Shown in pieces: positions 10,956 to 24,021 of a stretch of DNA of 64,000 nt. Source of the DNA: Balanoglossus misakiensis. Lineage: Eukaryota; Hemichordata. The position numbers and the translations under genes are program-made. The stretch is taken from the NCBI GenBank assembly GCA_040954595.2, contig CM082584.2, positions 1,798,001 through 1,862,000 of the forward strand. The letters run 5' to 3'. The notes under the pieces were generated by a model. That model saw only the letters and a list, made by a program, of their open reading frames with translations, did no database searches and had not been told where the DNA came from. The stretch's first letter is position 1, and each line of letters starts with the position of its first letter.

Positions 10956-12385
10956 TCCATGATTTTTTTTTAAAAATTGACGATATTTTGAGATTTTGCA
11001 AAGTCGAAAATTTGTCATTTTTTGATGATTTTCACCAATGTTGTTTTTAAAAAATCGACGAACCCATGATTTTTTTCAAAATCGACGAAATTTTGAGATT
11101 TTGCAAAGTCGAAAATTTGTCATTTTTGATGATTTTCAACCATTATTTTTTTTCAAAAATCGACGAAATTTTGAGATTTTGCAAAGTCGAAAATTTGTCA
11201 TTTTTTGATAATTTTCACCTATGATTTTTTTCAAAAAAAGACAAAAATTTGAGATTTTGCAAAGTCGAAAATTTTTCATTTTTTGATGATTTTCATCCAT
11301 GATTTTTTTTTTAAAATCGACGAAATTTTGAGATTTTGCAAAGTCGAAAATTTGTCATTTTTTGATGATTTTCACCAATGTTGTTTTTAAAAAATCGACG
11401 AACCCATGATTTTTTTCAAAATCGACGAAATTTTGAGATTTTGCAAAGTCAAAAATTTGTCATTTTTTGATGATTTTCAACCATTATTTTTTTTCAAAAA
11501 TCGACGAAATTTTGAGATTTTGCAGTCAAAAATTTGTCATTTTTTGATGATTTTCACCCATGATTTTTTTCAAAAATTGACGAATTTTGAGATTTTGCAA
11601 AGTCGAAAATTTTTCATTTTTTATGATTTTCACCCATGATTTTTTTTCAAAAATCGACGAAAATTTGAGATTTTGCAAAGACGAAAATTTGTCATATTTG
11701 ACGATTTTCACCCGTTTTTTTTCAAAATTTGTCATTTTTTGATGATTTTCACCCATGATTTTTTCAAAAATTGACGAAATTTTGAGATTTTGCAAAGTCG
11801 AAAATGTGTCATTTTTTGATGATTTTCACCCGTTTTTTTCAAAATTTGTCATTTTTTGATGATTTTCACCCATGATTTTTTCAAAAATTGACGAAATTTT
11901 GAGATTTTGCAAAGTCGGAAATTTGTCATTTTTTGATGATTTTCAACCATTATTTTTTTCAAAAATCGACGAAATTGTGAGATTTTGCAAAGTCAAAAAT
12001 TTGTCATTTTTTGATGATTTTCACCAATGTTGTTTTTAAAAAATCGACGAACCCATGATTTTTTCAAAAATTGACGAAATTTTGAGATTTTGCAAAGTCG
12101 AAAATTTGACATTTTTTGATGATTTTCACCCATGATTTTTTTCAAAAATTGACGAAATTGTGAGATTTTGCAAAGTAAAAAATTGGTCATTTTTTGATGA
12201 TTTTCACCCATGTTTTTTTTTAAAAAATCGACGAACCTATGATTTTTTTCAAAATCGACGAAATTATGAGATTTTAGCAAAGTCGAAAATTTTGTCATTT
12301 TTTGATGATTTTCACCCATGATTTTTTCAAAAATTGACGAAATTTTGAGATTTTGCAAAGTCGAAAATTTGTCATTTTTTGATGA
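10470..12385. repeat. Segmental block, copy 2 (partner about 3400-5090)
   Basis: Same order of diagnostic monomers as 3400-5090, with whole-monomer insertions near 11130-11285 and 11595-11680. The copies differ mainly by the number of complete units, as expected for unequal exchange or replication slippage between monomers. Confidence 0.7.
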
Positions 12386-12577
12386 TTTTCTCCCATGATT
12401 TTTTTCAAAAATCGACGAAATTGTGAGATTTTGCAAAGTCGAAAATTTGTCATTTTTTGATGATTTTCACCCATGTTTTTTTTTTAAAAATCGACGAACC
12501 TATGATTTTTTTCGAAATCGACGAAATTTTGTGATTTTACAAAGTCGAAAATTTTGTCATTTTTTGATGATTTTCAC

Positions 12578-13597
12578 CCATGATTTTTTCAAAAATTGAC
12601 GAAATTTTGAGATTTTGCAAAGTCGAAAATGTGTCATTTTTTGACGATTTTCACCCGTTTTTTTTCAAAATTTGTCATTTTTTGATGATTTTCACCCATG
12701 ATTTTTTCAAAAATTGACGAAATTTTGAGATTTTGCAAAGTCGAAAATGTGTCATTTTTTGATGATTTTCACCCGTTTTTTTCAAAATTTGTCATTTTTT
12801 GATGATTTTCACCCATGATTTTTTCAAAAATTGACGAAATTTTGAGATTTTGCAAAGTCAAAAATTTGTCATTTTTTGATGATTTTCACCAATGTTGTTT
12901 TTAAAAAATCGACGAACCCATGATTTTTTCAAAAATTGACGAAATTTTGAGATTTTGCAAAGTCGAAAATGTGTCATTTTTTGACGATTTTCACCCGTTT
13001 TTTTTCAAAATTTGTCATTTTTTGATGATTTTCACCCATGATTTTTTCAAAAATTGACGAAATTTTGAGATTTTGCAAAGTCGAAAATGTGTCATTTTTT
13101 GATGATTTTCACCCGTTTTTTTCAAAATTTGTCATTTTTTGATGATTTTCACCCATGATTTTTTCAAAAATTGACGAAATTTTGAGATTTTGCAAAGTCA
13201 AAAATTTGTCATTTTTTGATGATTTTCACCAATGTTGTTTTTAAAAAATCGACGAACCCATGATTTTTTCAAAAATTGACGAAATTTTGAGATTTTGCAA
13301 AGTCGAAAATGTGTCATTTTTTGACGATTTTCACCCGTTTTTTTTCAAAATTTGTCATTTTTTGATGATTTTCACCCATGATTTTTTCAAAAATTGACGA
13401 AATTTTGAGATTTTGCAAAGTCGAAAATGTGTCATTTTTTGATGATTTTCACCCGTTTTTTTCAAAATTTGTCATTTTTTGATGATTTTCACCCATGATT
13501 TTTTCAAAAATTGACGAAATTTTGAGATTTTGCAAAGTCAAAAATTTGTCATTTTTGATGATTTTCACCAATGTTGTTTTTAAAAAATCGACGAACC
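12578..13597. repeat. 340-bp unit in three tandem copies
   Basis: The landmark GTGTCATTTTTTGACG occurs at 12631, 12971 and 13311, exactly 340 bp apart. Each copy contains the same series: two GTGTC monomers each followed by a 40-bp-class unit, one GTCAAAAATT monomer and one 105-bp-class unit. Copy 3 has one T fewer near 13552. A single related copy lies near 6040-6380. Confidence 0.88.
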
Positions 13598-13828
13598 CAT
13601 GATTTTTTCAAAAATTGACAAAATTTTGAGATTTTGCAAAGTCGAAAATTTGACATTTTTTGATGATTTTCACCCATGATTTTTTTCAAAAATTGACGAA
13701 ATTGTGAGATTTTGCAAAGTAAAAAATTTGTCATTTTTTGATGATTTTCACCTATGTTTTTTTTTAAAAAATCGACGAACCTATGATTTTTTTCAAAATC
13801 GACGAAATTATGAGATTTTGCAAAGTCG

Positions 13829-16402
13829 AAAATTTGTCATTTTTTGATGATTTTCACCAATGTTGTTTTTAAAAAATCGACGAACCCATGATTTTTTTCA
13901 AAATCGACGAAATTTTGAGATTTTGCAAAGTCGAAAATTTGTCATTTTTTGATGATTTTCACCCATGATTTTTTTTCAGAAATCGACGAAAATTTGAGAT
14001 TTTGCAAAGACGAAAATTTGTCGTTTTTGATGATTTTCACCCGTTTTTTTCAAAATTTGTCATTTTTTGATGATTTTCACCCATGATTTTTTCAAAAATT
14101 GACGAAATTTTGAGATTTTGCAAAGTCGAAAATGTGTCATTTTTTGATGATTTTCACCCGTTTTTTTTAAACTTTGTCATTTTTTGATGATTTTCACCCA
14201 TGATTTTTTTCAAAAATTGACGAAATTTTGAGATTTTGCAACGTCGGAAATTTGTCATTTTTTGATGATTTTCACCAATGTTGTTTTTAAAAAATCGACG
14301 AACCCATGATTTTTTCAAAAATTGACGAAATTTTGAGATTTTGCAAAGTCGAAAATTTGACATTTTTTGATGATTTTCACCCATGATTTTTTTCAAAAAT
14401 TGACGAAATTGTGAGATTTTGCAAAGTCGAAAATTTGTCATTTTTTGATGATTTTCACCCATGTTTTTTTTTTTTTAAATCGACGAACCTATGATTTTTT
14501 TCGAAATCGACGAAATTTTGTGATTTTACAAAGTCGAAAATTTTGTCATTTTTTGATGATTTTCACCCATGATTTTTTTTCAAAAATCGACGAAATTATG
14601 AGATTTTGCAAAGTTGAAAATTTTGTCATTTTTTGATGATTTTCACCCATGATTTTTTTTCAAAAATGGACGAAATTTTGAGCTTTTGCAAAGTCGAAAA
14701 TTTGTCATTTTTTGATGATTTTCACCCATGATTTTTTTTTTAAAATCGACGAAATTTTGAGATTTTGCAAAGTCGAAAATTTGTCATTTTTTGATGATTT
14801 TCACCAATGTTGTTTTTAAAAAATCGACGAACCCATGATTTTTTTCAAAATCGACGAAATTTTGAGTTTTTGCAATGTCGAAAATTTGTCATTTTTTGAT
14901 GATTTTCAACCATTATTTTTTTTCAAAAATCGACGAAATTTTGAGATTTTGCAAAGTCGACAATTTTTCATTTTTTGATGATTTTCACCCATGATTTTTT
15001 TTCAAAAATCGACGAAAATTTGAGATTTTGCAAAGACGAAAATTTGTCGTTTTTGATGATTTTCACCCGTTTTTTTCAAAATGTGTCATTTTTTGATGAT
15101 TTTCAACCATTATTTTTTTCAAAAATCGACGAAATTGTGAGATTTTGCAAAGTAAAAAATTTGTCTTTTTTGATGATTTTCACCAATGTTGTTTTTAAAA
15201 AATCGACGAACCCATGATTTTTTCAAAAATTGACGAAATTTTGAGATTTTGCAAAGTCGAAAATTTGTCATTTTTTGATGATTTTCACCCATGATTTTTT
15301 TCAAAAATCGACGAAATTGTGAGATTTTGCAAAGTCAAAAATTTGTCATTTTTTGATGATTTTCACCCATGTTTTTTTTTAAAAAATCGACGAACCTATG
15401 ATTTTTTTCAAAATCGACGAAATTATGAGATTTTGCAAAGTCGAAAATTTTGTCATTTTTTGATGATTTTCACCCATGATTTTTTCAAAAATTGACGAAA
15501 TTTTGAGATTTTGCAAAGTCGAAAATTTGTCATTTTTTGATGATTTTCACCCATTATTTTTTTCAAAAATCGACGAAATGTTCAGATTTTGCAAAGTCGA
15601 AAATTTGTCATTTTTTGATGATTTTCTCCCATGATTTTTTTCAAAAATCGACGAAATTTTGAGATTTTGCAAAGTCGAAAATTTGTCGTTTTTTGATGAT
15701 TTTCACCCATGTTTTTTTTTAAAAAATCGACGAACCTATGATTTTTTTCAAAATCGACGAAATTGTGTGATTTTACAAAGTCGAAAATTTTGTCATTTTT
15801 TGATGATTTTCACCCATGATTTTTTTTCAAAAATCGACGAAATTATGAGATTTTGCAAAGTTGAAAATTTTGTCATTTTTTGATGATTTTCACCCATGAT
15901 TTTTTTTCAAAAATGGACGAAATTTTGAGCTTTTGCAAAGTCGAAAATTTGTCATTTTTTGATAATTTTCACCTATGATTTTTTTCAAAAAAAGACAAAA
16001 TTTTGAGATTTTGCGAAGTCGAAAATTTTTCATTTTTTGATGATTTTCATCCATGATTTTTTTTTTAAAATCGACGAAATTTTGAGATTTTGCAAAGTCG
16101 AAAATTTGTCATTTTTTGATGATTTTCACCAATGTTGTTTTTAAAAAATCGACGAACCCATGATTTTTTTCAAAATCGACGAAATTTTGAGATTTTGCAA
16201 AGTCGAAAATTTGTCATTTTTTGATGATTTTCAACCATTATTTTTTTTCAAAAATCGACGAAAATTTGAGATTTTGCAAAGTCGAAAATTTTTCATTTTT
16301 TGATGATTTTCACCCATGATTTTTTTTCAAAAATCGACGAAAATTTGAGATTTTGCAAAGACGAAAATTTGTCGTTTTTGATGATTTTCACCCGTTTTTT
16401 TC
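13829..16402. repeat. 2574-bp tandem duplication, unit 1
   Basis: Matches 16403-18976 at a constant offset of 2574. Shared rarities include CTTTTTTTTCAGAAATCG (near 13970 and 16544), GCAACGTCGGAAA (14238 and 16812), TTTTTGCAATGTCG (14866 and 17440) and GAAATGTTCAG (15575 and 18149). I found no mismatch in the portions compared. Confidence 0.88.
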
Positions 16403-18976
16403 AAAATTTGTCATTTTTTGATGATTTTCACCAATGTTGTTTTTAAAAAATCGACGAACCCATGATTTTTTTCAAAATCGACGAAATTTTGAGATTTTGC
16501 AAAGTCGAAAATTTGTCATTTTTTGATGATTTTCACCCATGATTTTTTTTCAGAAATCGACGAAAATTTGAGATTTTGCAAAGACGAAAATTTGTCGTTT
16601 TTGATGATTTTCACCCGTTTTTTTCAAAATTTGTCATTTTTTGATGATTTTCACCCATGATTTTTTCAAAAATTGACGAAATTTTGAGATTTTGCAAAGT
16701 CGAAAATGTGTCATTTTTTGATGATTTTCACCCGTTTTTTTTAAACTTTGTCATTTTTTGATGATTTTCACCCATGATTTTTTTCAAAAATTGACGAAAT
16801 TTTGAGATTTTGCAACGTCGGAAATTTGTCATTTTTTGATGATTTTCACCAATGTTGTTTTTAAAAAATCGACGAACCCATGATTTTTTCAAAAATTGAC
16901 GAAATTTTGAGATTTTGCAAAGTCGAAAATTTGACATTTTTTGATGATTTTCACCCATGATTTTTTTCAAAAATTGACGAAATTGTGAGATTTTGCAAAG
17001 TCGAAAATTTGTCATTTTTTGATGATTTTCACCCATGTTTTTTTTTTTTTAAATCGACGAACCTATGATTTTTTTCGAAATCGACGAAATTTTGTGATTT
17101 TACAAAGTCGAAAATTTTGTCATTTTTTGATGATTTTCACCCATGATTTTTTTTCAAAAATCGACGAAATTATGAGATTTTGCAAAGTTGAAAATTTTGT
17201 CATTTTTTGATGATTTTCACCCATGATTTTTTTTCAAAAATGGACGAAATTTTGAGCTTTTGCAAAGTCGAAAATTTGTCATTTTTTGATGATTTTCACC
17301 CATGATTTTTTTTTTAAAATCGACGAAATTTTGAGATTTTGCAAAGTCGAAAATTTGTCATTTTTTGATGATTTTCACCAATGTTGTTTTTAAAAAATCG
17401 ACGAACCCATGATTTTTTTCAAAATCGACGAAATTTTGAGTTTTTGCAATGTCGAAAATTTGTCATTTTTTGATGATTTTCAACCATTATTTTTTTTCAA
17501 AAATCGACGAAATTTTGAGATTTTGCAAAGTCGACAATTTTTCATTTTTTGATGATTTTCACCCATGATTTTTTTTCAAAAATCGACGAAAATTTGAGAT
17601 TTTGCAAAGACGAAAATTTGTCGTTTTTGATGATTTTCACCCGTTTTTTTCAAAATGTGTCATTTTTTGATGATTTTCAACCATTATTTTTTTCAAAAAT
17701 CGACGAAATTGTGAGATTTTGCAAAGTAAAAAATTTGTCTTTTTTGATGATTTTCACCAATGTTGTTTTTAAAAAATCGACGAACCCATGATTTTTTCAA
17801 AAATTGACGAAATTTTGAGATTTTGCAAAGTCGAAAATTTGTCATTTTTTGATGATTTTCACCCATGATTTTTTTCAAAAATCGACGAAATTGTGAGATT
17901 TTGCAAAGTCAAAAATTTGTCATTTTTTGATGATTTTCACCCATGTTTTTTTTTAAAAAATCGACGAACCTATGATTTTTTTCAAAATCGACGAAATTAT
18001 GAGATTTTGCAAAGTCGAAAATTTTGTCATTTTTTGATGATTTTCACCCATGATTTTTTCAAAAATTGACGAAATTTTGAGATTTTGCAAAGTCGAAAAT
18101 TTGTCATTTTTTGATGATTTTCACCCATTATTTTTTTCAAAAATCGACGAAATGTTCAGATTTTGCAAAGTCGAAAATTTGTCATTTTTTGATGATTTTC
18201 TCCCATGATTTTTTTCAAAAATCGACGAAATTTTGAGATTTTGCAAAGTCGAAAATTTGTCGTTTTTTGATGATTTTCACCCATGTTTTTTTTTAAAAAA
18301 TCGACGAACCTATGATTTTTTTCAAAATCGACGAAATTGTGTGATTTTACAAAGTCGAAAATTTTGTCATTTTTTGATGATTTTCACCCATGATTTTTTT
18401 TCAAAAATCGACGAAATTATGAGATTTTGCAAAGTTGAAAATTTTGTCATTTTTTGATGATTTTCACCCATGATTTTTTTTCAAAAATGGACGAAATTTT
18501 GAGCTTTTGCAAAGTCGAAAATTTGTCATTTTTTGATAATTTTCACCTATGATTTTTTTCAAAAAAAGACAAAATTTTGAGATTTTGCGAAGTCGAAAAT
18601 TTTTCATTTTTTGATGATTTTCATCCATGATTTTTTTTTTAAAATCGACGAAATTTTGAGATTTTGCAAAGTCGAAAATTTGTCATTTTTTGATGATTTT
18701 CACCAATGTTGTTTTTAAAAAATCGACGAACCCATGATTTTTTTCAAAATCGACGAAATTTTGAGATTTTGCAAAGTCGAAAATTTGTCATTTTTTGATG
18801 ATTTTCAACCATTATTTTTTTTCAAAAATCGACGAAAATTTGAGATTTTGCAAAGTCGAAAATTTTTCATTTTTTGATGATTTTCACCCATGATTTTTTT
18901 TCAAAAATCGACGAAAATTTGAGATTTTGCAAAGACGAAAATTTGTCGTTTTTGATGATTTTCACCCGTTTTTTTC
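16403..18976. repeat. 2574-bp tandem duplication, unit 2
   Basis: Second, directly adjacent copy. The junction at 16402/16403 lies in CAAAATTTGTC of a 40-bp unit, where the copies stay alignable through shared monomer wording. The constant offset shows there is no net indel between units. Confidence 0.88.
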
Positions 18977-19324
18977 AAAATTTGTCATTTTTTGATGATT
19001 TTCACCCATGATTTTTTCAAAAATTGACGAAATTTTGAGATTTTGCAAAGTCGAAAATGTGTCATTTTTTGATGATTTTCGCCCGTTTTTTTCAAAATTT
19101 GTCATTTTTTGATGATTTTCACCCATGATTTTTTCAAAAATTGACGAAATTTTGAGATTTTGCAAAGTCGAAAATTTGTCATTTTTTGATGATTTTCAAC
19201 CATTATTTTTTTCAAAAATCGACGAAATTGTGAGATTTTGCAAAGTAAAAAATTTGTCTTTTTTGATGATTTTCACCAATGTTGTTTTTAAAAAATCGAC
19301 GAACCCATGATTTTTTCAAAAATT

Positions 19325-20856
19325 GACGAAATTTTGAGATTTTGCAAAGTCAAAAATTTGTCATTTTTTGATGATTTTCACCCATGTTTTTTTTTAAAAA
19401 ATCGACGAACCTATGATTTTTTTCAAAATCGACGAAATTATGAGATTTTGCAAAGTCGAAAATTTTGTCATTTTTTGATGATTTTCACCCATGATTTTTT
19501 CAAAAATTGACGAAATTTTGAGATTTTGCAAAGTCGAAAATTTGTCATTTTTTGATGATTTTCACCCATTATTTTTTTCAAAAATCGACGAAATGTTGAG
19601 ATTTTGCAAAGTCGAAAATTTGTCATTTTTTGATGATTTTCTCCCATGATTTTTTTCAAAAATCGACGAAATTTTGAGATTTTGCAAAGTCGAAAATTTG
19701 TCGTTTTTTGATGATTTTCACCCATGTTTTTTTTTTAAAAATCGACGAACCTATGATTTTTTTCAAAATCGACGAAATTGTGTGATTTTACAAAGTCGAA
19801 AATTTTGTCATTTTTTGATGATTTTCACCCATGATTTTTTTTCAAAAATCGACGAAAATTTGAGATTTTGCAAAGACGAAAATTTGTCGTTTTTGATGAT
19901 TTTCACCCGTTTTTTTCAAAATTTGTCATTTTTTGATGATTTTCACCCATGATTTTTTCAAAAATTGACGAAATTTTGAGATTTTGCAAAGTCGAAAATG
20001 TGTCATTTTTTGATGATTTTCGCCCGTTTTTTTCAAAATTTGTCATTTTTTGATGATTTTCACCCATGATTTTTTCAAAAATTGACGAAATTTTGAGATT
20101 TTGCAAAGTCGAAAATTTGTCATTTTTTGATGATTTTCAACCATTATTTTTTTCAAAAATCGACGAAATTGTGAGATTTTGCAAAGTAAAAAATTTGTCT
20201 TTTTTGATGATTTTCACCAATGTTGTTTTTAAAAAATCGACGAACCCATGATTTTTTCAAAAATTGACGAAATTTTGAGATTTTGCAAAGTCGAAAATTT
20301 GTCATTTTTTGATGATTTTCACCCATGATTTTTTTCAAAAATCGACGAAATTGTGAGATTTTGCAAAGTCAAAAATTTGTCATTTTTTGATGATTTTCAC
20401 CCATGTTTTTTTTTAAAAAATCGACGAACCTATGATTTTTTTCAAAATCGACGAAATTATGAGATTTTGCAAAGTCGAAAATTTTGTCATTTTTTGATGA
20501 TTTTCACCCATGATTTTTTCAAAAATTGACGAAATTTTGAGATTTTGCAAAGTCGAAAATTTGTCATTTTTTGATGATTTTCACCCATTATTTTTTTCAA
20601 AAATCGACGAAATGTTGAGATTTTGCAAAGTCGAAAATTTGTCATTTTTTGATGATTTTCTCCCATGATTTTTTTCAAAAATCGACGAAATTTTGAGATT
20701 TTGCAAAGTCGAAAATTTGTCGTTTTTTGATGATTTTCACCCATGATTTTTTTTCAAAAATCGACGAAATTATGAGATTTTGCAAAGTTGAAAATTTTGT
20801 CATTTTTTGATGATTTTCACCCAGGATTTTTTTTCAAAAATGGACGAAATTTTGAG
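19325..20856. repeat. 1.5-kb domain-I segment, copy 1 (left side of inserted block)
   Basis: Matches 22048-23578 at offset 2723, falling to 2722 after one T is lost from a T-run (20750/23473). The match ends at the base after GAG in GGACGAAATTTTGAG, A here and C in the other copy, which is where the domain-II-type block begins. Confidence 0.85.
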
Positions 20857-22074
20857 ATTTTGCAAAGTCGAAAATTTGTCATTTTTTGATGATTTTCACC
20901 CATGTTTTTTTTAAAAAAATCGACGAACCTATGATTTTTTTCAAAATCGGCGAAATTGTGTGATTTTGCAAACTCGAAAATGTGTCATTTTTTGATGATT
21001 TTCACCAATGTTGTTTTTAAAAAATCGACGAACCCATGATTTTTTTCAAAATCGACGAAATTTTGAGATTTTGCAAAGTCGAAAATTTGTCATTTTTTGA
21101 TGATTTTCAACCATTATTTTTTTTCAAAAATCGACGAAATTTTGAGATTTTGCAAAGTCGAAAATTTGTCATTTTTTGATAATTTTCACCTATGATTTTT
21201 TTCAAAAAAAGACAAAATTTTGAGATTTTGCGAAGTCGAAAATTTTTCATTTTTTGATGATTTTCACCCATGATTTTTTTCAAAAATCGACGAAATTTTG
21301 AGATTTTGCAAAGTCGAAAATTTGTCATTTTTTGATGATTTTCACCCATGATTTTTTTCAAAATTGACGAAATTTTGAGATTTTGCAAAGTCGAAAATTT
21401 GTCATTTTTTGATGATTTTCACCTATGATTTTTTTCAAAAATCGACAAAATTTTGATATTTTGCAAAGTCGAAAATTTGTCATTTTTTGATGATTTTCAC
21501 CCATGATTTGTTTTCAAAAATGGACGAAATTTTGAGATTTTGCAAAGTCGAAAATTTGTCATTTTTTGATGATTTTCACATATGATTTTTTTCAAAAATC
21601 GACGAAATGTTGAGATTTTGCAAAGTCGAAAATTTGTCATTTTTTGATGATTTTCACCAATGTTGTTTTTGAAAAATCGACGAACCCATGATTTTTTTCA
21701 AAATCGACGAAATTTTGAGATTTTGCAAAGTCGAAAATTTTGTCATTTTTTGATGATTTTCACCCATGATTTTTTCAAAAATTGACGAAATTTTGAGATT
21801 TTGCAAAGTCGAAAATTTGTCATTTTTTGATGATTTTCACCCATGTTTTTTTTAAAAAAATCGACGAACCTATGATTTTTTTCAAAATCGACGAAATTGT
21901 GTGATTTTGCAAACTCGAAAATGTTGTCATTTTTTGATGATTTTCAACCATGATTTTTTTCAAAATCGACGAAATTGTGTGATTTTGCAAACTCGAAAAT
22001 GTTGTCATTTTTTGATGATTTTCAACCATGATTTTTTTTCAAAAATCGACGAAATTTTGAGATTTTGCAAAGTC
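20843..22074. repeat. 1232-bp block identical to 57413-58644 (domain-II-type sequence inside domain I)
   Basis: Compared base by base against 57413-58644 with no difference in 1232 bp. It carries several private variants that also appear in the other copy: GAAAATGTGTC after GCAAACTCG (20980), TTTTGATATTTTGC (21451), CCATGATTTGTTTTC (21501), TTCACATATGA (21577) and GTTTTTGAAAAATCG (21665). It overlaps the flanking duplicated segments by 14 bp on the left and 27 bp on the right. Confidence 0.93.
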
Positions 22075-23578
22075 AAAAATTTGTCATTTTTTGATGATTT
22101 TCACCCATGTTTTTTTTTAAAAAATCGACGAACCTATGATTTTTTTCAAAATCGACGAAATTATGAGATTTTGCAAAGTCGAAAATTTTGTCATTTTTTG
22201 ATGATTTTCACCCATGATTTTTTCAAAAATTGACGAAATTTTGAGATTTTGCAAAGTCGAAAATTTGTCATTTTTTGATGATTTTCACCCATTATTTTTT
22301 TCAAAAATCGACGAAATGTTGAGATTTTGCAAAGTCGAAAATTTGTCATTTTTTGATGATTTTCTCCCATGATTTTTTTCAAAAATCGACGAAATTTTGA
22401 GATTTTGCAAAGTCGAAAATTTGTCGTTTTTTGATGATTTTCACCCATGTTTTTTTTTTAAAAATCGACGAACCTATGATTTTTTTCAAAATCGACGAAA
22501 TTGTGTGATTTTACAAAGTCGAAAATTTTGTCATTTTTTGATGATTTTCACCCATGATTTTTTTTCAAAAATCGACGAAAATTTGAGATTTTGCAAAGAC
22601 GAAAATTTGTCGTTTTTGATGATTTTCACCCGTTTTTTTCAAAATTTGTCATTTTTTGATGATTTTCACCCATGATTTTTTCAAAAATTGACGAAATTTT
22701 GAGATTTTGCAAAGTCGAAAATGTGTCATTTTTTGATGATTTTCGCCCGTTTTTTTCAAAATTTGTCATTTTTTGATGATTTTCACCCATGATTTTTTCA
22801 AAAATTGACGAAATTTTGAGATTTTGCAAAGTCGAAAATTTGTCATTTTTTGATGATTTTCAACCATTATTTTTTTCAAAAATCGACGAAATTGTGAGAT
22901 TTTGCAAAGTAAAAAATTTGTCTTTTTTGATGATTTTCACCAATGTTGTTTTTAAAAAATCGACGAACCCATGATTTTTTCAAAAATTGACGAAATTTTG
23001 AGATTTTGCAAAGTCGAAAATTTGTCATTTTTTGATGATTTTCACCCATGATTTTTTTCAAAAATCGACGAAATTGTGAGATTTTGCAAAGTCAAAAATT
23101 TGTCATTTTTTGATGATTTTCACCCATGTTTTTTTTTAAAAAATCGACGAACCTATGATTTTTTTCAAAATCGACGAAATTATGAGATTTTGCAAAGTCG
23201 AAAATTTTGTCATTTTTTGATGATTTTCACCCATGATTTTTTCAAAAATTGACGAAATTTTGAGATTTTGCAAAGTCGAAAATTTGTCATTTTTTGATGA
23301 TTTTCACCCATTATTTTTTTCAAAAATCGACGAAATGTTGAGATTTTGCAAAGTCGAAAATTTGTCATTTTTTGATGATTTTCTCCCATGATTTTTTTCA
23401 AAAATCGACGAAATTTTGAGATTTTGCAAAGTCGAAAATTTGTCGTTTTTTGATGATTTTCACCCATGATTTTTTTCAAAAATCGACGAAATTATGAGAT
23501 TTTGCAAAGTTGAAAATTTTGTCATTTTTTGATGATTTTCACCCAGGATTTTTTTTCAAAAATGGACGAAATTTTGAG
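22048..23578. repeat. 1.5-kb domain-I segment, copy 2 (right side of inserted block)
   Basis: Same segment as 19325-20856. After 23578 the sequence continues as ordinary domain I (GAGCTTTTGCAAAG), whereas copy 1 switches to the domain-II-type block at the equivalent point. Copy 2 therefore probably preserves the original continuation. Confidence 0.85.
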
Positions 23579-24021
23579 CTTTTGCAAAGTCGAAAATTTG
23601 TCATTTTTTGATAATTTTCACCTATGATTTTTTTCAAAAAAAGACAAAATTTTGAGATTTTGCAAAGTCGAAAATTTTTCATTTTTTGATGATTTTCATC
23701 CATGATTTTTTTTTTTAAATCGACGAAATTTTGAGATTTTGCAAAGTCGAAAATTTGTCATTTTTTGATGATTTTCACCAATGTTGTTTTTAAAAAATCG
23801 ACGAACCCATGATTTTTTTCAAAATCGACGAAATTTTGAGATTTTGCAAAGTCGAAAATTTGTCATTTTTTGATGATTTTCAACCATTATTTTTTTTCAA
23901 AAATCGACGAAAATTTGAGATTTTGCAAAGACGAAAATTTGTCGTTTTTGATGATTTTCACCCGTTTTTTTCAAAATTTGTCATTTTTTGATGATTTTCA
24001 CCCATGATTTTTTCAAAAATT

